Assembly (NCBI GenBank): GCA_016192825.1
Contig: JACPTK010000070.1
Coordinates: forward strand, 1-53,078
DNA from: Betaproteobacteria bacterium
GTDB lineage: Bacteria > Pseudomonadota > Gammaproteobacteria > Burkholderiales > SG8-41
Length of the DNA: 53,078 bases
Reading direction: 5' to 3'
Shown here: positions 7,324-17,126 of the stretch, one piece after another
How the letters are laid out: each line of letters opens with the position of its first letter
How positions within the stretch are numbered: the stretch's first letter is position 1
The notes under the pieces: generated by a model
Database searches by the model: none
What the model was told of the DNA's origin: nothing
The model's input: the letters and a program-made list of their open reading frames with translations, nothing else
Program-made: the position numbers and the translations under genes

Positions 7324-9699
7324 TCAGCGCGCGCGGCCCGCGGGCGGAGCGGCGCGCGCGTCGCGGATCGCGCGCCAGATGCGCTCCGGCGTCGCGGGCA
7401 TCTCGACGTGCCTCACGCCGTAGTCGGCGAGCGCATCGACGACGGCGTTGATGAAGACCCCGAGGGCCGGGGTCGTGCCGCCTTCGCCCGCCGGGCGCAT
7501 GCCGAGCGGGTGCGTGGTGCAGGGCACCTCGGTGATCTCGGTGCTGAAGAACGGGAAGTTGTCCGCGCGCGGCATCGAATAGTCCATGAACGACGCCGTG
7601 AGGAGTTGCCCGGTGCCGGGGTCGTAGTAGCACTGCTCCATGAGCGCCTGCCCGACGCCCTGCGCGATGCCGCCGTGTACCTGCCCGTGGATGATCATCG
7701 GGTTCACCGCGCGGCCGACGTCGTCCACCGCCGAATAGCGCGCGATCTCGAGCGTTCCGAGCTCCGGGTCGATCTCGACCTCGCACACGTGGCAGCCGTA
7801 GGGGAAGCTTGCTATGTTGAAGGTCTCGTCGGAGAACGCGGCGAGCGGCCCGCGCAGGTCCTCGGGCAGGTCGCCCAGTTGCGCGGCGGCCGCCGCGACT
7901 TCGAAGAGGCTCGCGGAACGATCGGCGCCCTCTACCCGGAAACGGCCGTTCTCGAAGCGGAGGGTGCTGGGGTCGCTCTCCAGCAGGCGCGCCGCGATGC
8001 GCGTGCCCTTGGCGATGATCTCACGCGCGGAGTTCCAGATGACGACGCTTCCCATGCGCATGCTGCGCCCGGAATGCGTCCCGCCGCCGACCTTGACGAT
8101 GTCCGTATCCCCGGTGATCAGCCGGACGTTGTCTATCGGCACGCCCAGCCACTCGTTCACCAGCTGCGCGAAGCTCGTCTCGTGCCCCTGGCCGTTCGAA
8201 ATCGTCCCGATGACGAGGTCAACGCGGCCGTCGGGATGCACCGTGATCTCGGCCCGCTCGCGCGGGGCGCCGGTCGCGGTATCGACGTAATTGGCAATGC
8301 CGATTCCGCGGCGCCTGCCACGGCGGCGCGCTTCGGTACGGCGCGCGGGAAAGCCCGCCCAGTCGCCCAGCTTGAGCGCTTTTTCCATGGCATCGTGATA
8401 ATCGCCGCTGTCGTAGATCATGCCGAACGGATTGGTGTAGGGCAGCTCGCCTTGCTTGAGCAGGTTGCGGCGCCGCAGCTCGACGCGGTCGAAGCCGAAC
8501 TCGCTCGCGGCGAGATCGATGAGCCGCTCCATGACGTACATGACTTCCGGGCGGCCGGAACTGCGGTACGGGCGAGTGGGTGCCGTGTTGCTGACGACGG
8601 AGCGGGCGCGGAAATGCGCGGCCGGCATGCGGTAGAGGCTCGACATGATCTCGACGCCCTTCTGGAGCGGCGTGAAGCTTCCAGGGTGCCCGCCGGAATT
8701 GCCGATGTTCGAGCCGCGCAGGGCGAGAAAGGTGCCCTGGGCGTCCAGGGCCAGTTCCGCGGTCACGGCGAGGTCGCGGCCCTGGAAATCGCTGAGAAAG
8801 GATTCATGCCGCTCGCAAGTCCACTTCACCGGGCGCCCGGCGCGGCGCGCCGCCCACGGCACCAGGGCGAACTCCGGGTAGATCATCCCGCGCGTGCCGA
8901 AATTGCCGCCGACGTCGTCCATGAGCACGCGAACGTTCTTCGCCGGGACGCCGAGGATTTTCGCGAGGTCGGTCTTCAACCGGACTGCGCCCCCGCTGCC
9001 GGCGTGCAGCGTGTAGCGCTGCGTCGCCGCGTCGTACTCGCCGACCGCGGCCCGGGGCTCCATAGGGACGCCGGTGACCCGCTGTATCCAGGTCTCGATC
9101 TTCACGACGTGCGCCGCACGGGCGAACGCGGCCGCGGTTGCGTCCTTGGCGCCCACATCCGCGTCGAGGCAGACATTGGACGAGGCGTCATCCCACAGGC
9201 GCGGCGCGTCGGGCTGTGCCGCCGCGACGGTGCGGGTGACTGCCGGAAGGACCTCGTAATCGACGTCGACCGCCTCCGCCGCGTCCTTTGCGATAGGGGT
9301 CGTCTGCGCAATCACCACCGCTACGATTTCGCCGACATAGCGCGCCCGGTCCACCGCCATCGAATAACACGGCGCGACAAACGGCGGCGAACCGTCACTG
9401 TTGGACATCCTGATGTCCGCAGGATGCAGGGTGAACGGGTTATACGGTATCGGCTTGAGACCGTCGGAACGCAGGTCCGCGCCGGTGAGGACGGCAATGA
9501 CACCGGGCAGGGCCAAGGCGTTGCGGCTGTCTATGGCGCGGATGCGCGCATGCGCATGCGGCGACCTCAGCATCACGGCGTAGGCCTGCCCCGGCAGGGT
9601 GACGTCGTCGCTGAACCGGCCCGCGCCCGTGATGAGACGGTGGTCCTCCCTGCGCCGCACCGGCTCGCCGATGCGGGTGCTCCTGGCGGCGTGGGACAC
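7324..9699 (-). CDS. xanthine-oxidase-family molybdenum hydroxylase, large (Mo-binding) subunit, CoxL-like
   Basis: A 791-residue large subunit. The N-terminus has GEPVRRREDHRLITGAGRF, typical of CoxL-like proteins. The active-site loop reads PYRSSGRPE near residue 375, not the CSFR loop of true form I CO dehydrogenase, and the catalytic Glu lies in GEGGTTPALG near residue 735. The enzyme should therefore hydroxylate or dehydrogenate an organic substrate such as a heteroaromatic acid. GTG at 9699 follows AAAGGAAG. The gene starts 11 bp after the FAD subunit and is followed by a Bug gene. Electrons would pass from the molybdopterin cytosine dinucleotide to 2Fe-2S centres of the small subunit and FAD of the medium subunit. 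Confidence 0.92.
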   Translation of the reverse strand: MSHAARSTRIGEPVRRREDHRLITGAGRFSDDVTLPGQAYAVMLRSPHAHARIRAIDSRNALALPGVIAVLTGADLRSDGLKPIPYNPFTLHPADIRMSNSDGSPPFVAPCYSMAVDRARYVGEIVAVVIAQTTPIAKDAAEAVDVDYEVLPAVTRTVAAAQPDAPRLWDDASSNVCLDADVGAKDATAAAFARAAHVVKIETWIQRVTGVPMEPRAAVGEYDAATQRYTLHAGSGGAVRLKTDLAKILGVPAKNVRVLMDDVGGNFGTRGMIYPEFALVPWAARRAGRPVKWTCERHESFLSDFQGRDLAVTAELALDAQGTFLALRGSNIGNSGGHPGSFTPLQKGVEIMSSLYRMPAAHFRARSVVSNTAPTRPYRSSGRPEVMYVMERLIDLAASEFGFDRVELRRRNLLKQGELPYTNPFGMIYDSGDYHDAMEKALKLGDWAGFPARRTEARRRGRRRGIGIANYVDTATGAPRERAEITVHPDGRVDLVIGTISNGQGHETSFAQLVNEWLGVPIDNVRLITGDTDIVKVGGGTHSGRSMRMGSVVIWNSAREIIAKGTRIAARLLESDPSTLRFENGRFRVEGADRSASLFEVAAAAAQLGDLPEDLRGPLAAFSDETFNIASFPYGCHVCEVEIDPELGTLEIARYSAVDDVGRAVNPMIIHGQVHGGIAQGVGQALMEQCYYDPGTGQLLTASFMDYSMPRADNFPFFSTEITEVPCTTHPLGMRPAGEGGTTPALGVFINAVVDALADYGVRHVEMPATPERIWRAIRDARAAPPAGRAR

Positions 9700-9710
9700 C
9701 GTGCTTCCTT

Positions 9711-10520
9711 TCAGCGCGCGCGCGCTTCGCTGGCCCGTTGAACGGCGCGCCTGGCCATGACGACCACGCAGCTCGCGCGGTATTCCGCGCTGGCGTGTAT
9801 GTCCGAGTTGAGGTCGTCCGGAGCGAGCGTGATGCCCTCGAGGGCGGAGGGGTCGAACTTCTTCGCAAGGGCCGCCTCCGCCTGCTCGAAGCGGAGCACC
9901 GAAGGTCCCGCGCCAGTCACCGCGACGCGCACGCCGCCGGCCATTTTCGCCACGAACACCCCGGCCAGTGCGAAGCGCGAAGCCGGCTGGGGATGCTTGC
10001 AGTAGGCGGCCGCCTGCGGGACCGGGAACCGCACCGCCGTGATGATCTCGCCCGGCTTGAGCGCCGTCTCGAACAGCCCGAGGAAGAAATCGTCGGCGGC
10101 GATCTCGCGCCGGCTGGTCACGATCGTGGCGCCCAGGCCGAGCACGCCGGCCGGATAGTCGGCGGCGGGATCGGCGTTGGCGATGGAGCCGCCGATCGTG
10201 CCGCGATTGCGCACCAGCGGATCGCCGATGCCGCCGGCGAGCGCCGCCAGCGCCGGAATCGCGCGCGCGACCTCGGCGGAGGCGGCGACCTCGGCGTGCG
10301 GCGTCATGGCGCCGATCACGAGCGTGTTGCCCTCGCGCCGGATGCCTTTCAGCGCGTCGATCGCGCCAAGATCCACCAGGTCCGAATAACGGGCGAGGCG
10401 CAACTTGAGCGCGGGTATCAGGCTCATGCCGCCGGCCAGCAGCTTGACGTCGTCCTTCCCGGCGATCATCGCGGCCGCTTCGTCGAGGCTCCCGGGCCTG
10501 TGGTAGTCGAAGTCGTACAT
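9711..10520 (-). CDS. molybdenum hydroxylase FAD-binding (medium) subunit, CoxM-like
   Basis: A 269-residue FAD subunit of the xanthine-oxidase family. The FAD-binding loops are visible: KLLAGGMSLIPALKLR near residues 26-41 and the second loop IGDPLVRNRGTIGGSIANADP around residues 97-117, followed by a CO-dehydrogenase flavoprotein C-terminal domain. Length is normal (about 270-290). No Shine-Dalgarno is evident before ATG 10520, and the leader contains short TGACG-type repeats, so translation or promoter control may differ from its neighbours. It lies between the 2Fe-2S and Mo subunits in the order S-M-L, as in cox operons. Confidence 0.92.
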   Translation of the reverse strand: MYDFDYHRPGSLDEAAAMIAGKDDVKLLAGGMSLIPALKLRLARYSDLVDLGAIDALKGIRREGNTLVIGAMTPHAEVAASAEVARAIPALAALAGGIGDPLVRNRGTIGGSIANADPAADYPAGVLGLGATIVTSRREIAADDFFLGLFETALKPGEIITAVRFPVPQAAAYCKHPQPASRFALAGVFVAKMAGGVRVAVTGAGPSVLRFEQAEAALAKKFDPSALEGITLAPDDLNSDIHASAEYRASCVVVMARRAVQRASEARAR

Positions 10521-10586
10521 GGTGGCTGGTGACGAGTGATGGGTGCCTGTCTTGAAAAACCAGAAGTAGACGTCAGGAAATACGCC

Positions 10587-10639
10587 GTATCACGTCACGC
10601 CTCGCGATGTCACGCTCCGTCATGTCACGCGGTACCACG

Positions 10640-10646
<7 letters not shown>
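10587..10646. repeat. short tandem repeats with GTCACGC core between CoxS and CoxM genes
   Basis: Four imperfect units of about 15 bp share the core GTCACGC. They start near 10,591, 10,607, 10,622 and 10,636. The last overlaps the end of the CoxS-like gene. Similar TGACG-type repeats lie upstream of the Bug gene at 13,934 and next to the DUF1330 fragment at 34,851. They look like a slippage-prone repeat class of this genome; a regulatory role is not shown. Confidence 0.5.
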
Positions 10647-11116
<470 letters not shown>

Positions 11117-11138
11117 CGTCGTGCCTCCCGCTGTGAAC

Positions 11139-12110
11139 CTAATCGACCTTGATGTTGCCGGCCCTGACCACCTTTGACCACGTCGCGATGTCGCGGGCGA
11201 TCACGCGCGCGAACTCCTCCGGCGTGGAGCCCACGGGCTCCAGGCTGTCGGTGCGCAGCCGCTCCAGCACGTCGGGCTGCTTGAGGATGCGCGCCAGCGT
11301 TTGATTGAGCCGCGAGATGACTGCCTTGGGCGAGCCCGCCGGCGCCCACATGCCGAACCAGAAGTCCGCCGAGTAGCCGGGCAACAGTTCGCCGATCGCG
11401 GGCAGGTCGGGCAGCGCGGGCGAGCGCTTCGCGGTCGTCACGGCGAGTCCGCGCAGCCGACCGGCGCGGATATGCCCGCCCGTCGATGGCCCGGAACCGA
11501 AGAACATCTGGATCTGCCCGCCGAGCAGGTCGACCAACGCGGGACCGGCGCTCTTGTACGGAACGTGCACCATTTCGGTCCGGGACATCTGCCGGAAGAG
11601 TTCGGCCGCCAGATGCGAGAAGCTGCCGGATCCCGACGAGCCGAAGTTGAGCGCGCCGGGCTTGGCGCGTGCGAGCGCGATGAATTCCTTGAGATGGGTT
11701 GCCTGCACCGACGGGTGCACGGTGAGTATCAACGGCCCGGTGGTGATCATCCCGATGGGCGCGATGCCCTTGACCGGATCGTAGGCCAGCTTGTAGAGCG
11801 CCGCGTTGGCGGCGTAGCTGGCCGGCACCGTGATGAGCGTATAGCCGTCCGGGTTGGCGCGCGCCGCGATCTCCGCGCCGATGGTGCCGCCGGCGCCGGA
11901 CCGGTTGTCGACGATGAACTGCTGACCGAACTCCGCCGTCAGCAGCGCCGCGAACAGGCGCGCGATGATGTCGTTGCCGCCGCCGGGCGCGAGCGGGACG
12001 ATCACCCGTACCGTCTTGTTGGGCCAATTACCCGTTTGCGCATGCGCGGCCGGCAAGGTGGCGGCGATCGCCAGCGCGAGCCATGCGCATGCCAGGGAAG
12101 CGCGGGCCAT
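11139..12110 (-). CDS. Bug/TctC-family solute-binding protein
   Basis: A 323-residue binding protein with a signal peptide ending at AAHAQ, the family start [16 protein letters not shown], a DNRSGAGG loop, PDGYTLI and HVPYKSAGP. Its ATG shares one base with the TAA stop of the upstream amidohydrolase (TAATG), and the ribosome binding site GGAGG lies inside that gene. This is a translationally coupled pair, so uptake and hydrolysis are probably made in step. The CoxS gene follows 22 bp downstream, placing all of these on one transcript. Confidence 0.93.
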   Translation of the reverse strand: MARASLACAWLALAIAATLPAAHAQTGNWPNKTVRVIVPLAPGGGNDIIARLFAALLTAEFGQQFIVDNRSGAGGTIGAEIAARANPDGYTLITVPASYAANAALYKLAYDPVKGIAPIGMITTGPLILTVHPSVQATHLKEFIALARAKPGALNFGSSGSGSFSHLAAELFRQMSRTEMVHVPYKSAGPALVDLLGGQIQMFFGSGPSTGGHIRAGRLRGLAVTTAKRSPALPDLPAIGELLPGYSADFWFGMWAPAGSPKAVISRLNQTLARILKQPDVLERLRTDSLEPVGSTPEEFARVIARDIATWSKVVRAGNIKVD

Positions 12111-13114
12111 TATCGGCCTCCTGTCGTCCTGAAAAGGGACTCGGCGGTCGTCCGCACGATCGTTTTCCGGGACGCAGCGTCCACGCCGGTGGCGTCGAGG
12201 GCGTCGGTCAGCTTCGGTCCCGGGCGCTCGACGGGGCCGGCGGCGTAGTCCGAGCCGATCATGACCTGCCCGGTCCCGACCAGGCTGAACAGGAGCTGGA
12301 GCGCGGGCGTCGACATGAAGACGGTGTCGTAGTAGAAGCGCTTGACGTGATCCGAGGGCAGCTTGCCGTCCTTGCCGAACTCGCGGTCCAGGCGCCCGGT
12401 CTGGTACGGCAGGAAGCCGCCGCCGTGCACCAGGACGAGGCGCAGCTTCGGGAAGCGGTCGAACACGCCGGCGAGGATGAGCTGCGTGGCGACGATCGTC
12501 GTGTCGACGGTGCGGCCGTAGAGATTCTTGAACCTCGGCAGCTGCTCGAACATGCAGGCGGCCCGCCCGTTCATCAACGGGTGCAGCACGACGGGAACGT
12601 TGAGCGACTGCGCCGCTTCCCACAGCGCGTCGTAGCGGTTCTCGCAGAGCTCGCCCTGCGGCAGGTCCGTCGCGATCATGCAGCCCGTCATGCCGAGCTT
12701 CTTGACGCAACGCTCGAGCTCTCGCCCGGCGGCCTGCGGGTCGGCCAGATGCAGGGTCGCGTGGGCGAGCAGCCGGCGGCCGGAGCCGGCGATGGACTCC
12801 GCCATGGCGTCGTTCAGCTGCCGCACCCATTCCTGGCCGTCGGCCGGCGGCAGCTCCTGGCCGTGCACGTCGAGCCAGGGCCCGATCAACTGCTGCTGCA
12901 TGCCCTGTGCGTCGAGCCAGCCGAGGCGCTTGCTGAAGTCGAGCATGATGCCGGCGGCCGGGCGCAGCGGCTTGCATCCCGGAAAGGTCACGATGTAGCC
13001 GCCATCCGCGGCGGCGACCTCGACCCCGCCCAGGCGGCTGCGCTGCACTTCACGCAGAAACTGCTCCGGGACGCCGTGGGCGTGTACGTCGATGCCGTCG
13101 ATCTTCGTGCTCAC
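12110..13114 (-). CDS. amidohydrolase, ACMSD-like decarboxylase/hydrolase
   Basis: A TIM-barrel amidohydrolase related to aminocarboxymuconate-semialdehyde decarboxylases. DVHAHG supplies the first metal ligands, VVLHPL is on a later strand, LVHGGGFLPY provides a His, and MIGSDYAAGP carries the catalytic Asp. The GTG at 13114 (334 residues) gives the family-typical N-terminus just before DVHAHG and has GGAAAGG upstream; an ATG at 13168 would add 18 Arg/Ala-rich residues. It is the first gene of a minus-strand operon with two Bug proteins and the molybdenum hydroxylase. Enzymes of this type often remove a carboxyl group or open a ring after hydroxylation; the exact substrate is unknown. Confidence 0.85.
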   Translation of the reverse strand: MSTKIDGIDVHAHGVPEQFLREVQRSRLGGVEVAAADGGYIVTFPGCKPLRPAAGIMLDFSKRLGWLDAQGMQQQLIGPWLDVHGQELPPADGQEWVRQLNDAMAESIAGSGRRLLAHATLHLADPQAAGRELERCVKKLGMTGCMIATDLPQGELCENRYDALWEAAQSLNVPVVLHPLMNGRAACMFEQLPRFKNLYGRTVDTTIVATQLILAGVFDRFPKLRLVLVHGGGFLPYQTGRLDREFGKDGKLPSDHVKRFYYDTVFMSTPALQLLFSLVGTGQVMIGSDYAAGPVERPGPKLTDALDATGVDAASRKTIVRTTAESLFRTTGGR

Positions 13115-13424
13115 TGTGGTTGCCTTTCCGCGACGGGCGTCCCGGCGCGCGCGCGCCGCCATCGGCAAACGGGGAAAAATCGTCGGGTCATGTGGCGCCG
13201 GTGTTCAAATAATGGCTGGAACAAACGACCGTCGGGCGATGCCTGGACGCGCCGCGTCGCGCAAATCGATTCGCCTTGCGAATCGTGAGCAACGTAACAT
13301 CGTCCTAAGGAGGCGGTCAAGCGCGAGTCTCTTTCCAGAATATGGAGGAGCAACCAACTTTACGAGAGCCCGCCGGTCTCTCTGCAGTATGAGATGTCGC
13401 AGCACCGGCAATTCGGCGCATTCA

Positions 13425-13538
13425 TCAAAGGCGATGGATCACAGTGAAAGACATGTTTACCGTGCGCGCTTTCTTTACCACCTCCGACCAGCGGGTGATG
13501 TCTTGCGCGATGCGGTCGTGAAATTCGGCTGGGCTCGA
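13425..13538 (-). pseudogene. C-terminal remnant of a Bug-family protein
   Basis: Read on the minus strand, this segment gives SPAEFHDRIAQDITRWSEV followed by VKKARTVN and a stop at 13425. It matches the C-terminal helix of Bug proteins (compare [19 protein letters not shown] in the gene at 11,139). Everything upstream of the C-terminal helix is missing. It lies in the same direction as the operon below it, so it may be the leftover of a Bug gene that once headed that operon. Confidence 0.65.
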
Positions 13539-13887
13539 CGCGCGCGAGTGCGACAAGCGCGCCCCGCGCTTGACATGGCTCGCCAGGCAAGTGCATGATT
13601 TGCTTCAAGGTTCGTCGCGGCGCGGCTGATAGGCGACGATACGGCCCCCGAACCCGTCCTGAAACTCGGTCTTGAGTCCTGAGCAGGGCCCTTGGAGCCG
13701 CCTCAGAGCTCGCGGCAGGCTCAATCAGGGAGCGAACTCCGGCAACGGGCGAATTGATTTTCCGATTTTCCTATCACTGGTGCTGGTTCTGCTGCGGAAG
13801 CAGAACGACGGGAAAGTGGCGGCAAGCGGCATCCTGCCGGTCCGCTTCCACGCGCTGCCCGGGGGGGCAGCCGGCTGTAAACGGCAG

Positions 13888-13925
13888 TGACGAAGTGACG
13901 CGGTGACGAAGTGAGGGGTGACGGG
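13888..13925. repeat. 8-bp TGACGAAG-type tandem repeat
   Basis: Five consecutive units: TGACGAAG, TGACGCGG, TGACGAAG, TGAGGGG and TGACGGG. They end nine bases before the start of the next Bug gene and overlap its likely ribosome binding region, so copy-number change could affect its expression. This last point is inference. Confidence 0.6.
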
Positions 13926-13933
13926 AGATTGGA

Positions 13934-14953
13934 ATGAAGATTAAGGCAGAAGGTAAACCGCAAAAGGCAAAACGAAACTGGATTTACTTCATCGTTCATC
14001 CCTCCGCCTACATCCTTGGCTGCGCGGTCGCGGCTGGAACCTCGACCGCGCAGCCGTACCCGGTGAAGCCGGTGCGCATGATCGTGTCTTTCCCCGCCGG
14101 CGGTGGCAGCGACATCGTCGGGCGCGCGCTGGCGCAGCAGTTGAACGAGCTGCTCGGCCAGCCGGTCGTCGTGGAAAACCGCAGCGGCGCCGGCGGCGTC
14201 ATCGGCACCGAACTCGGCGCGCGCGCGGCGCCTGACGGCTACACGATCACGGTCGGCAGCTCGGGCGGGTTCGCCATCACGCCGCACCTGAATCCGAAGC
14301 TGCCGTACGACCCGGTCAGGGATTTCGCGCCGGTCGGCCTGTTCACCCAGCTGACGTTCGTGCTCGACGTGCACCCCTCGGTGCCCGTGAAATCGGTGAA
14401 GGAACTGGTCGCGCTCGCAAGGGCGCGACCCGGGCGGCTCAATTTCGGCTCGTCCGGGCTGGGCGCGACAGCGCACCTCGCGACCGAGCTGTTCATGTCG
14501 TTGACGCACGTGAAGATGACGCACGTGCCGTACAAGGGCGCGGCGCCGGCGATGACCGCGACGATCACCGGCGAGGTGGACGTGCTGTTCGATTCCATGC
14601 CGACGTCGCTGCCGCACGTGCGCTCGGGCCGGATCCGCCCGCTCGCGGTCACCACGCTGCAGCGCTCGGCGCTGCTGCCGCAGCTGCCGACGCTGGACGA
14701 GGCGGGCGTGAAGGGCTACGAACTCGCGAGCTGGTTCGGCATCTTCGCGCCGGCCGGCACGCCGCGCGCCGTCATCCAGCGGCTGAACGCCGCGATCAAC
14801 ACGGCAACCCGGCGCACCGAGCTAAGAGAGAGGCTGTCGAACCAAGGCGCGGAGCCGTTGTCCGGCACGCCGGAGGAGCTGGCGGCCCGCCTGCGCAGGG
14901 AGCTGGACAAGTACGGCAGGATCATCCGCGAAGCGGGCGTCAAGGCTGAGTGA
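13934..14953 (+). CDS. Bug/TctC-family solute-binding protein
   Basis: A 339-residue binding protein. The N-terminus is longer than usual: a Lys-rich stretch (residues 1-14) before the hydrophobic segment and a signal end near STAQP. The true start may lie further in, although GGAGA lies seven bases before ATG 13934. Family blocks are YPVKPVRMIVSFPAGG, ENRSGAGG, PDGYTITVG and HVPYKGAAP. The gene is isolated, with a repeat array directly upstream and a decayed Bug fragment just downstream on the same strand, which suggests that tandem Bug copies once stood here. No catabolic partner is adjacent; the ETF cluster follows. Confidence 0.9.
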   Translation: MKIKAEGKPQKAKRNWIYFIVHPSAYILGCAVAAGTSTAQPYPVKPVRMIVSFPAGGGSDIVGRALAQQLNELLGQPVVVENRSGAGGVIGTELGARAAPDGYTITVGSSGGFAITPHLNPKLPYDPVRDFAPVGLFTQLTFVLDVHPSVPVKSVKELVALARARPGRLNFGSSGLGATAHLATELFMSLTHVKMTHVPYKGAAPAMTATITGEVDVLFDSMPTSLPHVRSGRIRPLAVTTLQRSALLPQLPTLDEAGVKGYELASWFGIFAPAGTPRAVIQRLNAAINTATRRTELRERLSNQGAEPLSGTPEELAARLRRELDKYGRIIREAGVKAE

Positions 14954-14977
14954 CGTAAAGCGTTATCGCCACGGAGG

Positions 14978-15317
14978 GTGACCTTGGCGGTGTCCAGCAT
15001 CGCCAGCCTGCACCACCTTGTGAGCGAATTGGTGAGCGTCGAGGCTGGCGTCAGCATGGTGAGCGTGCCTTTCAAGGGGGCCGCCTAGTTCTACTGTGTT
15101 ACAGAACTGCGGAAGTTCTCCTTCCCCCTTGATGGGGGAAGGTCAAGGGGGAGGGAAGCGCTACGTATGACACAGTACGACCAGAGTTTGTCGGACTTAG
15201 GGACGGCAAACTCCTGCTGAAAACCGCATGGACGAAAACGGAGGAAAAAGGCAATATCCGCTGGCGCCGGACGTGCCCACGATTGCAGAGACGGTGCCGG
15301 GCGTCGAAGTGGGATAA
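14978..15317 (+). pseudogene. scattered remains of a second Bug gene
   Basis: Two pieces of one Bug gene survive in order. The first, 14,978-15,088, reads ASLHHLVSELVSVEAGVSM then VSVPFKGAA, equivalent to the HLAAELF to HVPYKGAA block, and ends in a stop. The second, 15,252-15,317, reads APDVPTIAETVPGVEVG, the usual block about 50 residues later, then a stop. Between them lies non-homologous sequence with a 9-bp palindrome. The signal peptide and both ends are gone. It directly follows an intact Bug gene, indicating an old tandem duplication. Confidence 0.7.
15120..15142. repeat. perfect 9-bp palindrome CCTTCCCCC-TTGAT-GGGGGAAGG
   Basis: Nine-base perfect arms surround a five-base loop. It lies inside the decayed Bug gene, with no T-run after it, so it resembles a dispersed intergenic hairpin repeat more than a rho-independent terminator. 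Confidence 0.55.
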
Positions 15318-15327
15318 AAGTTCATCC

Positions 15328-16116
15328 GTGAAGATCGTGACATTCGCCAAGCATGTGCCTTCGTCCGTGGTCACGCCCCGGATTGCGCACTCGGGGGATC
15401 GCATCGACGAGGATGGACTATCGCACGAAGTAAACGAGGCCGACCTTTATGCGATCGAGGAGGCACTTTATCAGCGGTCGCTTCACAAGGGCAGTGTGAC
15501 CGCCATCACCATCGGGCCCGGCCGGGCCAAGGAGGCGCTCCATATTGCCTATGCGAAAGGAGTCGACCAGGCCATCCAGGTGGTCGATGAAGCTTTGCGG
15601 GGAGTCAATCCGGTCTTGAACGTGATGGCCGCGGCGAAGGTGGTGAAGAAGCTGGAATACGACATGATATTCGCCGGCATTCAGGCCGAAGACGATCTTC
15701 AAGGACAATTTGGCATCGGCTTGGCGGAGGCTCTGGGAATACCCGCGGTCACGGCCGTCACGGAAATCCGGGCGAGCCCTGGCGAGAAAGTGGCGACGGT
15801 CATGCGTGAACTTGGCGGCGGCTTCAAGGAGGAAATAGAAGTCGACCTGCCGTGTCTTCTGACCATTCAGTTCGGCATCAGGCGGCTGCGCTACACCCCG
15901 GTCATGGCGATCGTCAGGAGCCGATCCCGCAAGATCGAGCAAGTGACTGTCGAGTCCCTCGCGATTCCAACGGAGGGGCTGCAAGGAAACGCTCCGCTGC
16001 GAGTGATGAAACTCTCCTACCCGGAGGACGGCGGGCGATGCGAGCTCATCCGCGGATCGGCGGAAGAGGCGGCGCGCAAGCTCGTTCACAAACTTGTGGA
16101 GGCGGGGGTTGTCTGA
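15328..16116 (+). CDS. etfB: electron transfer flavoprotein beta subunit
   Basis: A 262-residue EtfB/FixA protein. The conserved AMP-site and subunit-core features are present: IVTFAKHVPSS at the start, the EVNEADLYAIEEAL helix, GPGRAKEALHIAYAKGVDQAI, and the FAGIQAEDDLQGQFGIGLAE segment matching the recognised ETF-beta signature region. The start is GTG 15328 (VKIVTFAK); the open frame extends to 15283 through decayed Bug sequence. EtfB with EtfA forms the FAD-containing shuttle that collects electrons from flavin dehydrogenases. The etfA start lies one base after its stop, so the two are coupled. Confidence 0.93.
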   Translation: MKIVTFAKHVPSSVVTPRIAHSGDRIDEDGLSHEVNEADLYAIEEALYQRSLHKGSVTAITIGPGRAKEALHIAYAKGVDQAIQVVDEALRGVNPVLNVMAAAKVVKKLEYDMIFAGIQAEDDLQGQFGIGLAEALGIPAVTAVTEIRASPGEKVATVMRELGGGFKEEIEVDLPCLLTIQFGIRRLRYTPVMAIVRSRSRKIEQVTVESLAIPTEGLQGNAPLRVMKLSYPEDGGRCELIRGSAEEAARKLVHKLVEAGVV

Positions 16117-16117
16117 G

Positions 16118-17116
16118 ATGGCCGGCGCCGATGTCATCATCGTCTGTGAAGCAGGCAAGGGGCAGACCGAAGCAGCGAACACGCGGCTGATTGCGATCGG
16201 TGAAGAACTCACCCGACACTGCAGTGGCAGGCTCCTGTGCCTGCTCGCAGGCCACGATATCGGGACAAAGGCAGCCGAGCTCAGCCGCCATGTCGATGAG
16301 GTCTGCGTCGCGGATTCGCCCCTTCTTGCGAACTACAACCCCGAAGCCCACCTGAAGATCGCGCAGACGCTCGTCGAGGAGCTGCAACCCCGCGTCGTCC
16401 TTTTCGGGCATACGTTCATCGGAATGGATCTCGCTCCCAGGCTTGCCTCGAGGCTGGGTGTCGGCGTGGCGAGCAACTGTTTCGACGTGAGAATCGAGAA
16501 CGACGCGCTGTCCTTCATGCGGCCCATGTACCGAGGGCGGATCAATGCAAGGGTGGTAATGGATTTCAGGCCGATAATCGTCACTCTTCAGCTCGGCGGA
16601 GCCGAGCCTCCGGCGGCGGGCAGGGCTGGCACGGTGAGAAGAATCGATGTCGGGCCCGTTGAGAATGCGAAAATCAAGCCGCTCAGAACGATAGAGCCTG
16701 CGCCGACCGGAATCGACATCGCGAAAGCCGACATCGTCGTGGCCGGGGGGAGAGGGATCGGGGAGAAGCAAAATTTCACGCTCGTAGCCGAACTGGCCGA
16801 GGCGCTGGGCGGAGTTCCAGCGTGCTCGCGACCCCTTGTGGACATGGGCTGGTTCGGCACCAGCCACCAGGTCGGGCTATCCGGAAATACGGTCAAACCA
16901 AAGCTCTATATCGCGTGCGGCATATCGGGAGCAGTGGAGCATCTGCACGGAATGAAGGAGTCCAAGACCATCGTGGCGATCAACAAGGATCCTGACGCGC
17001 CGATATTCAAAGTCGCCCACTATGGGGTGGTGGGGGACCTGAATGAGATCGTGCCCCAGCTCACCAGAGAAGTTCGGGCAGTCAGGGGTGGCAAGGATCC
17101 CCGCCGAGAAACGTGA
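16118..17116 (+). CDS. etfA: electron transfer flavoprotein alpha subunit
   Basis: A 332-residue EtfA/FixB protein. The C-terminal FAD-binding domain is complete: VVAGGRGIGEKQNF, ACSRPLVDMGW, GLSGNTVKPKLYIACGISGA and INKDPDAPIFKVAHYGVVGD. GTGGAGGCGG precedes ATG 16118. Its position right behind etfB, and ahead of an FAD oxidoreductase and a membrane Fe-S protein, shows a dedicated route from a flavin dehydrogenase through ETF to the quinone pool. No acyl-CoA dehydrogenase is in the window, so the electron donor is not known. Confidence 0.93.
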   Translation: MAGADVIIVCEAGKGQTEAANTRLIAIGEELTRHCSGRLLCLLAGHDIGTKAAELSRHVDEVCVADSPLLANYNPEAHLKIAQTLVEELQPRVVLFGHTFIGMDLAPRLASRLGVGVASNCFDVRIENDALSFMRPMYRGRINARVVMDFRPIIVTLQLGGAEPPAAGRAGTVRRIDVGPVENAKIKPLRTIEPAPTGIDIAKADIVVAGGRGIGEKQNFTLVAELAEALGGVPACSRPLVDMGWFGTSHQVGLSGNTVKPKLYIACGISGAVEHLHGMKESKTIVAINKDPDAPIFKVAHYGVVGDLNEIVPQLTREVRAVRGGKDPRRET

Positions 17117-17126
17117 CAGGAACAGA

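Larger units (their letters stand above)
13115..13933. other. gene-poor spacer between divergent operons
   Basis: About 820 bp separate the minus-strand amidohydrolase operon from the plus-strand Bug gene. It holds a decayed C-terminal Bug fragment and an 8-bp TGACGAAG-type repeat, both listed separately. Promoters for both operons should lie here, but I could not pick a convincing -35/-10 pair. No other open frame looks coding. Confidence 0.6.

Noticed and set aside
13092-13598. 168-aa plus-strand open frame
   Set aside because: It overlaps the start of the amidohydrolase gene and the Bug remnant on the other strand, has no ribosome site, and resembles no protein I know.
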